This document shows positions 30,684 to 43,035 of a stretch of DNA of 64,000 nt, one piece after another (the first letter of the stretch is position 1; the number at the start of each line of letters is the position of its first letter). The stretch is from Gracilariopsis chorda (taxonomy: Eukaryota; Rhodophyta; Florideophyceae; Gracilariales; Gracilariaceae). The stretch is taken from NCBI GenBank assembly GCA_003194525.1, contig NBIV01000003.1, forward strand, positions 62,001 to 126,000. The letters are read 5' to 3'. The position numbers and the translations under genes are program-made. Below the pieces are notes generated by a model, which saw only the letters and a program-made list of their open reading frames with translations, was not told where the DNA came from and did not search any database.

Positions 30684-32728
30684 TTTGTGAGTTGTGTGCT
30701 TGGAAAGAACACGCAGGAGCACTTCTTCCACTTGGAACCCTTGCATCTCCCTCTGCTCTCCGCGCCCGCAGTGTGTTTCCCTTTCCTGTACAGGGGCTAG
30801 CAAGATCTCTTATTGCACGCGGAGTTCAGTCCTAAGAAATAAAGATGAAAGTCCATACAAAATGTGGAGAACCGGTTCTGAGCTAGACAGGTAGACTTCA
30901 ATCTAAACCTTGCTTTCACTTGTTCAAATGCAAAAGTTGGAAAAGATGTACGGCAATGGAAGTTGCACAGAAGTCCACACCACCCGTACTGAATTATGGG
31001 CATGAACTACTCATCTGTCGGGACCTCTCCCTAATTCAGGAGTTCTCTCCTCTTTCTTCTCTTCTGAGCAGCTGATGTTCCTCTAAACTTTACTACGTAT
31101 GATCTTTGCGGACAAATACCATTTGGCATACTCAGCCTGTACTGCTTCTGATCCATATCACCATACTGGCCAGTTGACGGCTTCGTCAAATACTCCTAAA
31201 CCTCATAGTTGTCAACGTTTCCCATCATCCTGAGACGTGAAAAAGGGTAGCAATTGCTAACCCCTCGGCCTTGCTGTTGGTACAGTTCGTAGATGTTGAG
31301 TACTTGGATTGCAGGTCGGCAACCACCAGCGATTTTGCTGCAAAAAGTTGTTCAGGGTTCCTTTCTGTGGCTAGTTAAGTCTGACTGCTGGCGTCCTCAT
31401 AGCGATCAGATGTACATACATGCCTCTTTTTTTTCTTGTGCTAGGGCTTCTTCCGAAAATGCAAATACACAGATTTGAAGGGCAAATATGTAGAATTTAT
31501 TGGATTCATTTCCTTATAAACGCTTATTTATGCCCTGTTTTTGATGTAGAGAATGTAGGAAAAGATCTCAAAAACGAGAAAACGAAGAAACGAATATGCG
31601 TTTTGTGTTTCCCGGTGATAACATCTGGACTGCAGGATAAAACCAAAGCTAAATGTTGCATTCAGGGGGCTTCAAAAGCCGACCTTCAAATTTGGCTCCC
31701 TATCTTGGACTTAGTTTTGCACTCGTCACCCCCTCATCTCAACAATCTCTGTTGAACAAAACCACAAGGGGGTGATCCATTTTGTTCACCTTCAGCACTA
31801 GAATTTGTAAGCCACACAAAAGGACCTATTTATGGAAAGAAAATTAAGAAGAAAACATGGCTTACGTTCTGTCGACGTAAAAAGAAAAATTTACGTTTCA
31901 TAGCTGTCGTAGAACCCTTTCTTATCCCAACGCCCCACGCACTGTAATGATTTCCATGAACACAAGGAGAGGCGGCCTTCGGCCACGGCAGGCGCTGCGC
32001 GCCGCTGAATAAATGTAGCTTTGGGGGATCTGCAGGCCGCATTTATTGCTCGCAAACGGCTTGCAGATCAATGAGGGCCGCGGTGCCAAGAGTGTTTATG
32101 GAATAGAGCTTTCAACTAACCGCAAAAGCCTTAGTGGCTGGTCTTGCAGTCGTTTCTGTAGTGCCATCCACTCACAGGCAAGCAACAAATTTGCTAATTT
32201 ATCTAAACAATAATTGGTAAACTTTTAGTGCCACTAATAATTTTTGTTACAGGTGCTGACATGTACCAGTTTAAGTGTGCAATGAGTGCATTAAGAAATT
32301 TCCAGATGATTGTCCTCGCCAAATGTGGGCAAATAAAAGAAAGCCAAGTTACTTAACATTTGGCCTGTGCTCAGCCAATATGGCGAACAAAATCGACTCT
32401 CGGAGGGTTCGTTCAAACCGTCAAACGTTTCGCAAAAACTCTTTTGAGTCAGACATATGCTACTATGATCATTAAACTTTGAAAAGCCCTTGTAGCTACT
32501 TGCACAGCCAGTTAAACAGCTAAACTAAGCATATTATTTACAATCAAGCGCCACAATCATAAAAGGATCTATCGCCGTACTCATCTTGCAGCTCTGTACA
32601 CAAAAAAAGCGCTTCTACATCCAACGCAAACAACTGAACATAAACCTTGGCAACGCCTTCTTTAGTGGGTATCCGACAAGGATGTAATCATGTCCACAAA
32701 CTTCATAAAGTCGATTTTTATGAAGTAG
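30684..32728. other. Intergenic, AT-rich, no supported gene
   Basis: About 2 kb. A GC-rich spike at about 31968-32015 contains GCGGCCTTCGGCCACGG and GGCGCTGCGCGCC; a related palindromic word (CGGCCGAAGGCCG) occurs at about 62713. Short frames have no domain. Confidence 0.45.
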
Positions 32729-33900
32729 CTTTTACCTCTTTTCATAAGCACACAAGGCCAACATAACCATGGTAGTCCATTCCGTCGCTGTGGTGCAATG
32801 CCCAGAGGGGGAAAACACCGAAAAACGTCCGGCATCTTCCTCTCACGAAGTGAACCCAGTTGGGTAGAGCCCTCCCAGAGATTTCACGGCGAAGCCGGTT
32901 TGTAAGACCAGGGACACCTTTCGCGACTTGCGCAGGGAGGTGAAGGCGAAGAATCGGTATCCACGTGAGCGGGGTGTGATCCTCAGTAGAGGTATGTTTC
33001 CACGTAAGTGGGGATGTGTGAGCGGGTGCACACAGGAGGGCTGCGGGTAGCGGGATGTACTAACCTGAAAGGGGGAAAGGAGGAAGAGTGGGCGAGGGTG
33101 AGTGGCGAGAGCAACGAACAAATACGGCAATGCCGGTGGACAGGACTCCCTATACAGGGCGAAACACCAATGTGATTGGAACAATTATACTCCCAAGGGT
33201 GGGCCTCTTAAGATGTGCAAGGGGGTTAGATGCAAGCGGTAACAACTAGAGCCAATTCCCCAGGTTGGGGTCCCTTGTTGGGGAAGGTTTACTGGTGCGA
33301 CGGCAGTGCGCCGTCGCACTAAGTACTAGCTTCCCAGAAATGGGTGTGAAAATAAGAAATAAAATTAACTAAAATACTCCACATTCCGTGGCAACATCCA
33401 CTACTGTGGCCAACCGCCAATTGACCCAAAACCGTGTCCCACGTGTCCATATCCACTGTTGTGGGGCATAGTTCATATACACACTACACAACCGATAATA
33501 TCGGGAAAACGATCAAGTACCAGGAATCCCTCCCTGAAGGCGTTGCACTTCAGTCGCACAGCTTTTAAGCGTGTTAGAAAGCCACTTTTGTGCTCAATTG
33601 ACCTTATAGGTCTAGTTCTGAACTATTTGAAGACAAAAGGCAAAGATTATCAAGTTTTTCCAATCTTTGGAATTGTTTCAACTACGCTCTCTGTTTGGTT
33701 GGATATTGCTCTCTTTGTTCTTCTGAAGGCAATAACTGGCACACACGCAGAGAATTCTTATGTCAGCTGGCTATCAGTAGGAGATTAAAAGACTCTGCTG
33801 CACTGTTAGAGAGAAATCGTAGGCTAGGTACGAAAGCTACCGCAATTTAAATAGCCTGCATGGACTGTGTGTACCTGATAAGGTCAGCAAAAGCAGCCCT
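32729..33900 (+). pseudogene. Harbinger-like DDE transposase remnant (interrupted by solo LTR)
   Basis: Taking out the solo LTR (32789-33552) and one GTCGC duplication leaves a continuous plus-strand frame that enters SPFRRTAFKRVRKP, then IDLIGLVLNYLKTKGKDYQV and FGIVSTTLSVWLDIALFVLL. This helix-turn-helix-like stretch is typical of PIF/Harbinger-type (DDE_Tnp_4) transposases. Further on, with stops, ALLERNRRLGT and ACMD resemble the lead-in to the first catalytic Asp. The end is not clear; by about 33970 the sequence looks like a helicase instead. The call rests on pattern. Confidence 0.45.
32789..33552 (-). mobile_element. Solo LTR, family A, copy 4
   Basis: 764 bp, TGTGGTGCAATGCC...GTTGCACTTCA, flanked by a perfect 5-bp duplication GTCGC (32784-32788 and 33553-33557). 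It lacks about 55 bp present in the other copies, after GGGGTTAGATG near 33230. Confidence 0.95.
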
Positions 33901-33969
33901 ACAGCCATTTTGTCCAGATAGGGTCTCCAATCTCAACGTGCGCACCTTCTATGCAAAATAAAACTGCTA

Positions 33970-34093
33970 GTATTGCATGAAGCTTCAATGATCTCATTGA
34001 AGCTTTTTCAGCTCATGGATGCGTCTTTCAAAGATCTTTGGTGCAGTGGAATGGAGAACAAGCCTCCGTTTGGGGGCTTTATGATCTTTTTAT
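33970..34093 (+). pseudogene. Helitron/Pif1-type helicase remnant, left part
   Basis: The plus strand reads VLHEASMISLKLFQLMDASF and then KPPFGGFMIFL up to the array. This fits the Walker-B region of Helitron RepHel and Pif1 helicases (DEAxM, a conserved Asp, then PFGG); the first Asp is His here. The frame resumes after the 27.5-kb array at 61568 with SGDYSRMLPVLPQ, the GD-x-x-Q-x-LPV motif. No Rep domain or Walker A is seen in this fragment. Confidence 0.7.
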
Positions 34094-34997
34094 TGTAGTG
34101 CAATACCCGCAAGCGGGACAACACACGAAGACGTTCGGAATCTTCCCCTCTGGAGGGTAACACAGCGAACGGAGCCTCTCCGGATGAGCACGACGAAGTC
34201 GGGTTGTAAAGCCGAGGCTCACCCTCACGCCAAGCGGGGAGAGTTGAAACGGTAGGATTAGGATCACCACGAATGGGAAAGCAGCCCTTCCAAGGAGTAC
34301 GAGTCCACGTAAGTGGGGGAAGACGTCACGGGATACCGGCACGAGAGACACGCGTCAGCGGTGACGAGCAGCCACACAAAGGGGTAGGAACCACGAGAGT
34401 GGGGTAAGGGAAATACGGGGGATGCCCGACTGGGGGCGACAGGGGTGTGGGCCAACGGGACCACGGAAAAAAGTACAAAAGAAACCCTATACAGGGGCGA
34501 GAACACGGCGGTGGTGAATTAAGTGACAAGTGCCCAAGGCGGTGATACTCCTAGTGACGCAGGGTGGATAGGTCTACCGTTAGTAACGTGGCTTTACCTC
34601 CGAAGAGTGTAGAAGACTCGCGAAAGCCGAAAAGACTTAGACCGAAGAACCCCTGGTTGGGGAAGTTTACTCATTGTCAGGGCGAGGTCGCCGAGCCACT
34701 ATATAGTGTAGTAATCTCCCTACTGTAGCGTAGATAAATAAAAAATAATAAATATAAGTTAACTAAATGTCCACACCGTGGTGCCAACCTCCTCTTGACT
34801 ATCCGTGTCACACGTGGTCCATTCACGCCTTGGGCGGCACACGGCGCATGCACAGGTGTGCACCTGGCGCACAGCGCGGATCCGCTGAGGGCTGAGACAC
34901 CCGCTAATAGCGGTAGTAATCATAAACACGCGAAAGCGGCAAAAACACCAAGTCCACAGGGCATCGCTGAGTCTTCCTCCTTGAGGATTGCACTTCA
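34094..34997 (-). repeat. LTR1 of array (3' end of array)
   Basis: 904 bp, TGTAGTGCAATACC...GGATTGCACTTCA. It has variants GGATCCGCTGAGG and GGGCATCGC in common with LTR4 and the solo copy at 20288, but not with LTR2 and LTR3. Confidence 0.95.
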
Positions 34998-35009
34998 TAT
35001 CCCCCTCCT
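34998..35009 (-). other. Polypurine tract, unit 1
   Basis: On the minus strand AGGAGGGGGATA directly precedes the LTR; this is the plus-strand priming site in reverse transcription and confirms the minus orientation. Confidence 0.8.
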
Positions 35010-35257
35010 GAGGTGCGAATACGACATCCACGATGGCGACGGAAGCACCGGGCAAGGTCCTTAAATGTAAGTCCGGTTCGCCGGTTCTCCATCCCACTCT
35101 GGGTAACGAGCACCTAGCTGCGAACAGCGAATCTGCGACCAACTCTTCCGAGGTTCTTCCAACAACACATACGCTTTCGCGGCCTTCTTCTTTCCTTTCC
35201 TTTCCACACTGCAACTCGATCCTTCATTTCCTTCCTTCCACCGCAGTGGCTTGCTTA

Positions 35258-38200
35258 TCACACTTGGGCGTTTATCACCCATGCCGGGATTCCCGTTTGC
35301 GTTCTGCGATGATATGACACCACTTTCGAACGTGGGAGGTGCTCTATTGGCTCATCCGAATCATATTCGGGCCCGAAACCGTACCAGCGTACGCGGTACT
35401 GGATGTAACCCTCTGAATGGTAAGAATGTTCCACAATGTGGTCAACAACAAACTCCTGTTTGTAGACTTCCCGGCCTCGCCGTGTTCGCATTATCGCGTC
35501 CTGCACGGCGGGCTCTACCACCACTGGTGGGTGTTGGACAGTCTTCCCCGGAAGGGGCATGGCTTGGTACTGCCTGTCCATGCCCATAGAAAGGTCATTA
35601 ACCGGTTTCCGGGTAGGTTCATCCGCTTCGCGGGCCTGGAGGTCCTCGGCACGGCCGGTTGCGTCGACCACTTGATGGTGCGTATCGGGACCCTTGCTGT
35701 GGGTTAAAGTATCCCGCTTCGCAGTTTCTTCACTCCTTGAGGGGGCGTCTATTGAAGACACTTTTTGAGGGGCTTCTAACGCATCTGAAAGATGAGCATC
35801 TGGGTCGCGAACCACAGGTTTGTGTGTAGATATCCGTCTTGACGGGGGTGCTTCAGACGACGAAGTCAGTTGCGCCACGGTGCGTCGTACAGTACTCGTG
35901 GACTCGCCTCGGGCGGTAATTGGTGCCTTTGCCGTCCGTACGGTGTCCGGGTCACGTGCCGTTTGCAACGGATGGTCGAGGGTTGTCCGCGCCGTGTTGC
36001 GTTCCGCCTCCTCACGTGAAGGCGGTCGTAACGGTGCTGTCGGTGTGTTGTCTCACTTCGGCGACGAAATATTTCCGTCTTTGACGTGCTTTCCTTCCGG
36101 AGTGACCGGTGCGACTTCAGCGACACTGTCGGGATCAACCGAGACACTCGGAGTGAGTTCGCGACTGCGCGATGGTCCTAAACCAGAATCCAGCTTGCTG
36201 GTCGTTTTCTTTCCGTCCTGTACGGTGTGCTTGCCCGGCCTGGCCGGTGTGTTCTGCCGTGCAGTAGGAGTTACCACGTCCGGTGTAGTCGGCTCAGAGG
36301 ATCCCGCGAGGGCCTGCTCTGGATTATCCAGCGTAGCTGTTGTTGACGAACCGTGACCCACGGAATGCGGATCAACGCTCTACGGCACAGCCGGTTCAGT
36401 ATCGCGAACGCGAATAGTTGCCTGCAACGATTTCACTTTGGCGAGAGACTTCCCACTGCGTGGTGCATTTTGACGACTAGAATCCCGGTGGGGAGTGCGA
36501 TCTGGCGCAGATGCAGTAGAAATTCCTCGAGAGGGTTCAGCGGGAGCTGTAGCGCGCAAATGCGAAGATGGCACGTCAGTAGACGGAATTCTCGGTCCAC
36601 TATTGTCCTTTTCGATGTGTCCAGAGGTCCGTGCACCACGGTTGTCATGACGCGACGAATCGGTTTCAGTCTCTCGACGAGAGTTAGGGTTCTCCTCCCC
36701 CTCCTTAGACGGAGCGGCATGGGGAGTGGTAGAAGCGCCCAAACTGCGGGGATAGACACCGCGCGGTGGCGTTAGAGAAGAAAGGCCATTCGGGCCTGCG
36801 TCCGATAAGGACGGTATATCTGAGAGTCCCCTTGAAGGGTGTGGCAACACAGAAGGCCTGTTAACCACAGATGTGGGTTGTTCCACTGGGGTGTGTTGGT
36901 TCTCATCTTGGTAAGCAACCTCTACGGAAGGTGGCGGTGCCATAACAACGCGATCGCGGGAAATCCGCTCGTGAGCGTCGTTCATTTCCACCACTAAGGT
37001 GTCGTTATCCACTGATATGACCTTGTAGGGACCGTCCGCGACGGGTGAGAGCTTATGCCGTTTCTTCTTATCAGGGTTCCAGTGCTCCTTACGGACGTAG
37101 ACGTAGTCACCCTCCGTAATTGGCGGTGCTGTACCTCGTACGCGAGAGTCAAAATCACGCTTGTACGCGGCCTGTGCTCGTGCCATGGAGCTCCGGGCGA
37201 CCGGGATTAACTTCGTAAGCCACGCTTTCCATCGTTGGCGATAATCCTTCACGGAAGGGAAGTTTGCCAGCGTAGGCTGGGGTTCCAACGCTACGGCGGG
37301 CGGATGACGCGAAAGTACCAATTCAAATGGAGTCAAACCCGTTGTACGGTGTACCTATGTATTATACGCAAACGTCAAGGCGTCAGTGTACAAGTCCCAT
37401 GTTTTGGGGTGATCAGCAACGTAAGAACGGAGAGAGGCCAACAGCGTTCGGTTAAACCGCTCGACTTGCCCATTACACTGGGGGTGGTAGGTCGTTGTGA
37501 ACAGATTCTTGATATCGAGGATCCAACACACGTCCTCAAAGAATCGCGATGCGAATTGCTTTCCGTTATCGGATAGAATGTTAACCGGTGGTCTGTAGAC
37601 AAATACCCAATGGGTGACGAAGGCTTGCGCCACCGCGAAAGCGGATATCTTCCGTAAAGGTACGGTGCGAACCAACTTGGAGAAACGATCCGTGATAACG
37701 AGTAAAAACTTATGTCCACGCTTTGTGGTGAGCAGCGGTCCCAAGAGGTCAATTGCGACAAACTCGAGAGGGGCCCGTGCTGGGAATAACCTCAACTTCG
37801 TTGAGTGCTTCCGGAGTTTGACCCGGTTTTTGGCACACTCCGTGCATGACCGCACAGTCGCGTAGCAGTCCACAGCCATGGCCGGCCAATAGTAACTCCG
37901 TCGCAACGTGAGGTAAAGTTTCCGTCCACCGGCGTGTCCACCAAGTTTCGCATAGTGCGACAAGTGCAACACTCTAGATTGTAGAGTATGTGATACCACT
38001 ACCTGTGGGGTTGTTTGAACCGTCCTGACGAGGTATCCAACATCATTCACCTCGAAAGGGAGTTGCGCACCGCCATTAAGTCGGGCGCGAATCTGAGTAC
38101 AGAAGGGATCACCTTGTTGTTCTCTGACGATCTCCTCCGGGGGTATTGGCACGAAATTACCCGGTGGGGGTTTCTGAGCATCGTCCGAGACGAGTAGTGC

Positions 38201-40673
38201 GTCCAGTTCATCATCCGATTCCGGTTCTTCATCCTTGTTATCGGGTTCACGGTCCGGTTTCTCCGGTTCTCGACCGTTGACGACGAAGCAAGGAATGTCC
38301 TCGTCCCCAGCGGGTAGAGTTTCACGATCCGTGGGTAAACGCGACAGCGCGTCCGCCTGAGCGTTCTTTGTGCCCTTCTTGTAGATCACCTCGAAGTCGA
38401 ATTCCGCAAGGCGGAGCCTCCAACGCATTAAGTGGCCTGACGGTTCAGAGACTGTAATGAGCCATCGTAATGACGATTGATCCGTGTAAACGGTGAAGTG
38501 CACACCCATAAGATAGGGGCGAAGAGTGGAGAGTGCCCACACAACTGCAAGACACTCTTTCTCCGAGACGGAGTAATTCCGCTCGTGAACATTCAGTGAG
38601 CGTGACCAGTACCCAATAGGGGTTCGTTCTCCTTCGGGAGTTGTCTGAAAGAGAGCGCAACCTACTTGGTAGTCACTAGCATCCGTTTCTACGGTAAACG
38701 GTAGTCCGGGTTTCGGTAACGATAAGATCGGTGCTGATGTTACAGCCTCCTTGAGGGAGTTAAACGCCTTCGTCTCGACGGACGTAAAGGGTTCCAATTT
38801 TGGTGGTTGGCCTTTCCGCAAGAGCGCGTTCAAGGGTGCTGAGATATCCGCACAATTCGGTATAAACCGTCGATAGACGTTGACTAATCCTAGAAAGGAG
38901 CGTAGTTCCGTTTGAGTGGCGGGTTCCTTCGCTTGACGGAGCGACTTAACTCGAGCTTCCTCGATCATCACACGCCCAGGGCGGATTATGTGGCCCAGAT
39001 ACTTCACTGTATCTGTAAAGAACTCACATTTCCTCAACTTGAGAGTAACTCCAGCCTCACGTAGCGTGGTCATGGTATCTCTCACGTGTGTGAGGTGGTC
39101 ATCCAGATTATCTGAGAATACTATGATATCGTCCAGGTAGACGAGGCATGTACGCCATTTGAACCGAGCCAGTAGTATGTCGATAGCACGCTGGAAAGTA
39201 GCGGGAGCATTGGTCACACCAAAAGGCATCCGTTTGAAACGGTAGAGTCCGGAGTGACAGAAAAAAGCAGTCTTGTCGCGGTCCTGTTCCCTGACGGGCA
39301 CCTGCCAGTATCCCCAATTGGCGTCTAGGGCCGTGAAAACGGTAGCATTTCCGAGTGAATCGATGTACTCATCCATTCGTGGGATCGGGTACACATCCTT
39401 GATGGTTACGGCGTTCAGTCGACGGTAGTCGATGCAAAAGCGCCAGGATCCATCCGGTTTCGGAGCCAGTACCACTGGGGATGCCCACGGTGACTGAGCC
39501 GGTTCTATTACTCCAGCTCGGAGCATGTTTTCCACTTGGAATTCTTCCTCTTCTCGAGCTTTAGGGCCTGCCCTATAGGGATGCTGAGCGATCGGCCTGG
39601 TATCAGGTAGCAAGTCAATCCGGTGCTCCGTTGTAGTAATCTCTCCTAGGTAGCCATCCCACATCGTGGTGAAATTCCGTAGCATCTCACGGAGACGTTC
39701 ACGGTGCGATTCCGGCACATGACCGAGGTCAAGTTCCTCGAGTTCTTTCACGGGATCAATCCGGTCGTAACTCGTTGGAACCGGCTTAGCATCCGAGCAT
39801 TTCGGCATTTGGACGGCAGTGTCCTCCCCCTCCTTAGAGTGAACGAGACCGAGGACATCGGCGGCGGTCATTCTCGTGGGAACCATCGCGGTGGGGTGGG
39901 GCATTACCGAACCAATGACTTGGTTTTTCACCAGTGACTGGGGCGTAGAGCCTAGATTGGCGACCAGCACGTTGAACGGTTTATCGGGCTCAATTTTGAG
40001 CTACTCCATTCGCCACGGCGAGTTGATACCTATCATATAAGGATGAAAGGGGTTGAATTACTCGTAAAACGTGTTGACGGGAAGTGACTCGTACCCAAAA
40101 TTAGGATTCCGGTGGAAGTTGGACAGACGCGGCAACGCGGAGCTTTGTAGAGTCCCGGGAAGCCGGTGGGGGTTCCTGCGCAGCAGGTAATGGAACGTGC
40201 TTCTTCGAGGCACGTCGTAGAGGACGACGTACGATCGAAACGGAGGAGCCGTCTTCCATTTCCACACGTCTTAGACGGGGCCTGATGGCATCGACGAATC
40301 TGTCACAGAAGTCGCATCCCAAGATCAAAGGGGCGGCAAGTTTCCGACAAACAATAAAGTTGAGTTTCACAAGAAAGGAGCCAAGGCACACGACCAGGTC
40401 GATTGTCCCAACCGTTGATAACGGGTTATCATTCGCATCCGCGACATCCGGTATCACGCCATGGCGGATCTGAGACTGCAATGACAGTGGCAGGAGCGAC
40501 TCAACGATGAAGTTCGGGCCTGCACCTGTGTCCAAAACAGTGAGAACTCGCACCATAAACTGGGTGGAAAGGCCAAGGTCAGCATATACCTTGTAGTTTC
40601 TCTTGGCTATTACCAAAACTCTGTCCGGAAACCAGGTGGTTTCGAACACGTTTCCACGGTCGACGCAGAACAC
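35258..40673 (-). pseudogene. Pol of unit 1 (protease-RT-RNase H-integrase-chromodomain), broken
   Basis: The protease keeps DTGAG (LTVLDTGAGPNFIVES). A one-base T insertion near 40000 (CAATTTTGAG against CAATTTGAG in the other units) splits the protease from RT. RT, RNase H and most of the integrase are open from about 39970 to 37355: CIDYRRLNAVTIKDVYPIPR, YLDDIIVFSD, TDASDYQVG, GHAGGRKLYLTLRRSYYWPA, DNGKQFAS, TTYHPQCNGQVERFNR. There is a TAG after LTFAYNT shared by all units, a private TAG near 36380 and a stop near 36053 in a 129-bp segment found only in this unit. The chromodomain (EFVVDHIVEH...QYRVRWYGFG) lies at about 35300-35450 after a long Ser/Pro/Thr-rich linker. Confidence 0.93.
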
Positions 40674-40808
40674 TAAAGTTTTCAGAGTTCAAGTCTGAGA
40701 CGGCCTGTTTCCTAGTAAGGATTTTAACCGGGGAGCGAGGCAGTGACGCCTCGGGCGCCTTCGAACTCAACTCTGAGGGCGCCTCTCCCGTAGGGGAGAC
40801 TCTCGAAA

Positions 40809-42431
40809 TCAGTTTTCCTGAGCCCGTTCCGCCTGAGGCGGGGTCTCAGAATCCTTAACCACTAGCAGTGGAGCGCTAGCGGGGGTGTCTTGTCGAACAA
40901 GACGGGGGTTAGTGACCTGCTCAGCAGGGGAAAGCAACGCGTGTCGCGGGTTCGTATCCGGGATATTCCGGGGGAAGTCCGTCTTCGCTCGTAAGTACGA
41001 TGCAATCGGAACGGTCTGCTTCTCCGCTGGAGTAAGGGCTTCATAGTTACCGATCACTCGGGTTACTTCTCTCAAAGTGAGGATGCAGTCCGGTGAAATG
41101 TGACCGTGTTCGTAACATATGTGGCATATGACTCCAGAGCGTGGGGGCGGCTGACCGGAACGAGCATCCGTGTGTCTCACTGCTGGGCGGGTATCCTTCC
41201 ATCCGGGACGACTCTGCCGGAGGGCATCATTCGAATAGGAGATGCGAGGTCCGTGAACATGGGGTCCGTCAACATACAGCAGGGAATTCTCCTGAGCTGT
41301 GTCGTAGGACGCATCCGTCGTGGACAGCAGTTCCGTTGTTGGAATAGACTGAGCACCGGCCTGAGCGAGGTACACGTTATCGTAGTCCCTTGAAGGGCGT
41401 TCACTCGCTGCTAGCGATAAAGATGGTGAACTGGCTTCCATCATCAACGCCTTGGCGGGACGAGACTTCGATGCAGGGATACGAGCTCGAAGTGCATCAC
41501 CTTCCGCTTGCGCGTGTTGAATCAACTCCAGGTAGGTGGTGTTACGACGATCCTCCGATATCGGGCCACCAGCGTACGGATTGCCGGATCTAATCCATCG
41601 ATATACATGGTGCAGCGCTCTCCAGAGGAGTAAACATTGCCACACCTGTGGAAAGCCTTATTAAGGCGTACCGAGAATTTGGTTTCCGTCTCTCTAGATT
41701 TCTGGCGGGTATCGCGTAAAGCGAGAATAGCCGCTTGAATAGCGTTGTTCGTCGCGTAGGATCGCAAGAGGTACTGAACTGCTTCCGGCCAGCACATTAC
41801 ACGTCCTTCGGAGGCTCGGGAAGAACCTCTTACAGAGTTGTATTGATCCTCGGCGAGTCCACGTAGAAAATACGGTAGGGCAATAAACGCCTGTCCTTCG
41901 TTCATACCAAGTATGTCCGCTTCGGAAACGAACGTTCCGAGGAAGTCTAACACCAATATGGGATCCTCTCTAGAAAAGAACTGGTTACGAAGGGAAAGCT
42001 GCATACGCTTTATGCAGTCCTTCACCTTACCCGTACCACGGGGTGTACGATCCAATGAGGAGTCCTCAAGCCGATAATATCGGTACGATACCAACCTCTT
42101 GTAGAGGGGATTAGTACATTTGAGTTCCCTCAATCCTAAGTGTTTCCTCCCCTTCCTCCGGGGGCGAATCACACCTTGGGTGGACGAAGACCGTTTAGAA
42201 TGGGACGGGCGTCGGCGACGATCATCGTCCGACGAAGAATCCGACGACACCGAACCATCAGAATGGCGAGAATCCTGTGAAGACAGGGAGGAATCCCACG
42301 AGTCGGGATCGTGCTTGGGCTGCTTCTTACGAGTGCGGCGGGTAGAATCTTTCTTCTCGCGCTTCGCTTTTTTTCGAGACAGCAGCGGCCTCACCCGGGA
42401 CGTTGTCATCCATCAAGATAGTTTGCTCCAA
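40809..42431 (-). pseudogene. Gag of unit 1, frameshifted
   Basis: The same Gag as in units 2 and 3 but with two single-base changes: an extra T near 42370 (a run of seven T against six), which disconnects the MEQTILMDD start, and a missing C near 41550 (CCTCCGATATC against CCTCCCGATATC). The zinc knuckle CHICYEHGHISPDC is present. Unlike units 2 and 3, its C-terminus runs on for about 23 residues (ASAPLLVVKDSETPPQ), so it keeps the longer end. Confidence 0.9.
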
Positions 42432-42436
42432 CGTCC

Positions 42437-42959
42437 TCAGACGGCACTGACACGATCAAATCTGGTTTCCACATTCTCAACATAGTTGGAAGGGCCACCA
42501 AAACATTCCAACACAGTGTTGACATCTGCCCTTAAAAGGCGAATGTCCTCAGCCAAATCCTTCATAGAAGAGGTATCAAACCTGACACGCAGGACGTCAA
42601 ACTCTTCCACGAGGGTATTGTGTGCTTCACGCACCTCATCAAGCTGCGCTTGGACACTAGGGGGGCGTCGGTATCGGGTTCTCCCCTCCGGGGTGCAGCT
42701 ACATCGGCAGAAGCCGGTCGACACCAGAGTTGGGAGCGTCCTTCAACGCCTTAGGCGGGGGTTTCTGGGCTCTCGACGAGTCTTGGCCCTTCGACTTGCC
42801 TTTCAAAGTGGCACGTCGAGGGTGGCCAGCGGGGACCTTCGAGATCTCTGCCTGTTCCACGTCACTGACGGAACGACTCCGCGTGACAACGGGTTCGGCG
42901 GAGGATGGTCGCCAAGACATGTGTAGGCCAAAAACTCCCACGAAGTGGTAAGAAACCAA
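42437..42959 (-). pseudogene. Gag N-terminal/leader region of unit 1
   Basis: Two overlapping minus-strand frames: a basic one (RPSSAEPVVTRSRSVSDVEQ, KGKSKGQDSSRAQKPPPK) and a coiled-coil-like one (AQLDEVREAHNTLVEEFDVL, DLAEDIRLLRADVNTVLE) that stops just before the Gag start. In unit 3 the second part is in frame with Gag, so they are probably pieces of a longer Gag N-terminus separated by single-base indels. Confidence 0.6.
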
Positions 42960-43014
42960 AAGTTTGGACAGTGAATCTCCGAGGAGAGGTAATACAAAAC
43001 CTAACCGTTTCCGA

Positions 43015-43032
43015 TTCTAGGTCGGGAGACCA
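43015..43032 (-). other. Primer binding site, unit 1
   Basis: On the minus strand TGGTCTCCCGACCTAGAA starts 3 nt after the LTR end, as expected for a tRNA-primed PBS (TGG pairs with CCA). The priming tRNA was not identified; neither tRNA in the window fits. Confidence 0.7.
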
Positions 43033-43035
43033 CTT

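Noticed and set aside
34094-34997. Hammerhead ribozyme (retrozyme) in the LTRs
   Set aside because: The hairpin-rich LTRs prompted a look for the CTGATGA...GAAA core; none was found in either family.
37355-39970. The 871-codon frame of unit 1 read as a complete independent RT gene
   Set aside because: It starts in the middle of pol after a one-base insertion relative to units 2 and 3; it is a fragment, not a gene.
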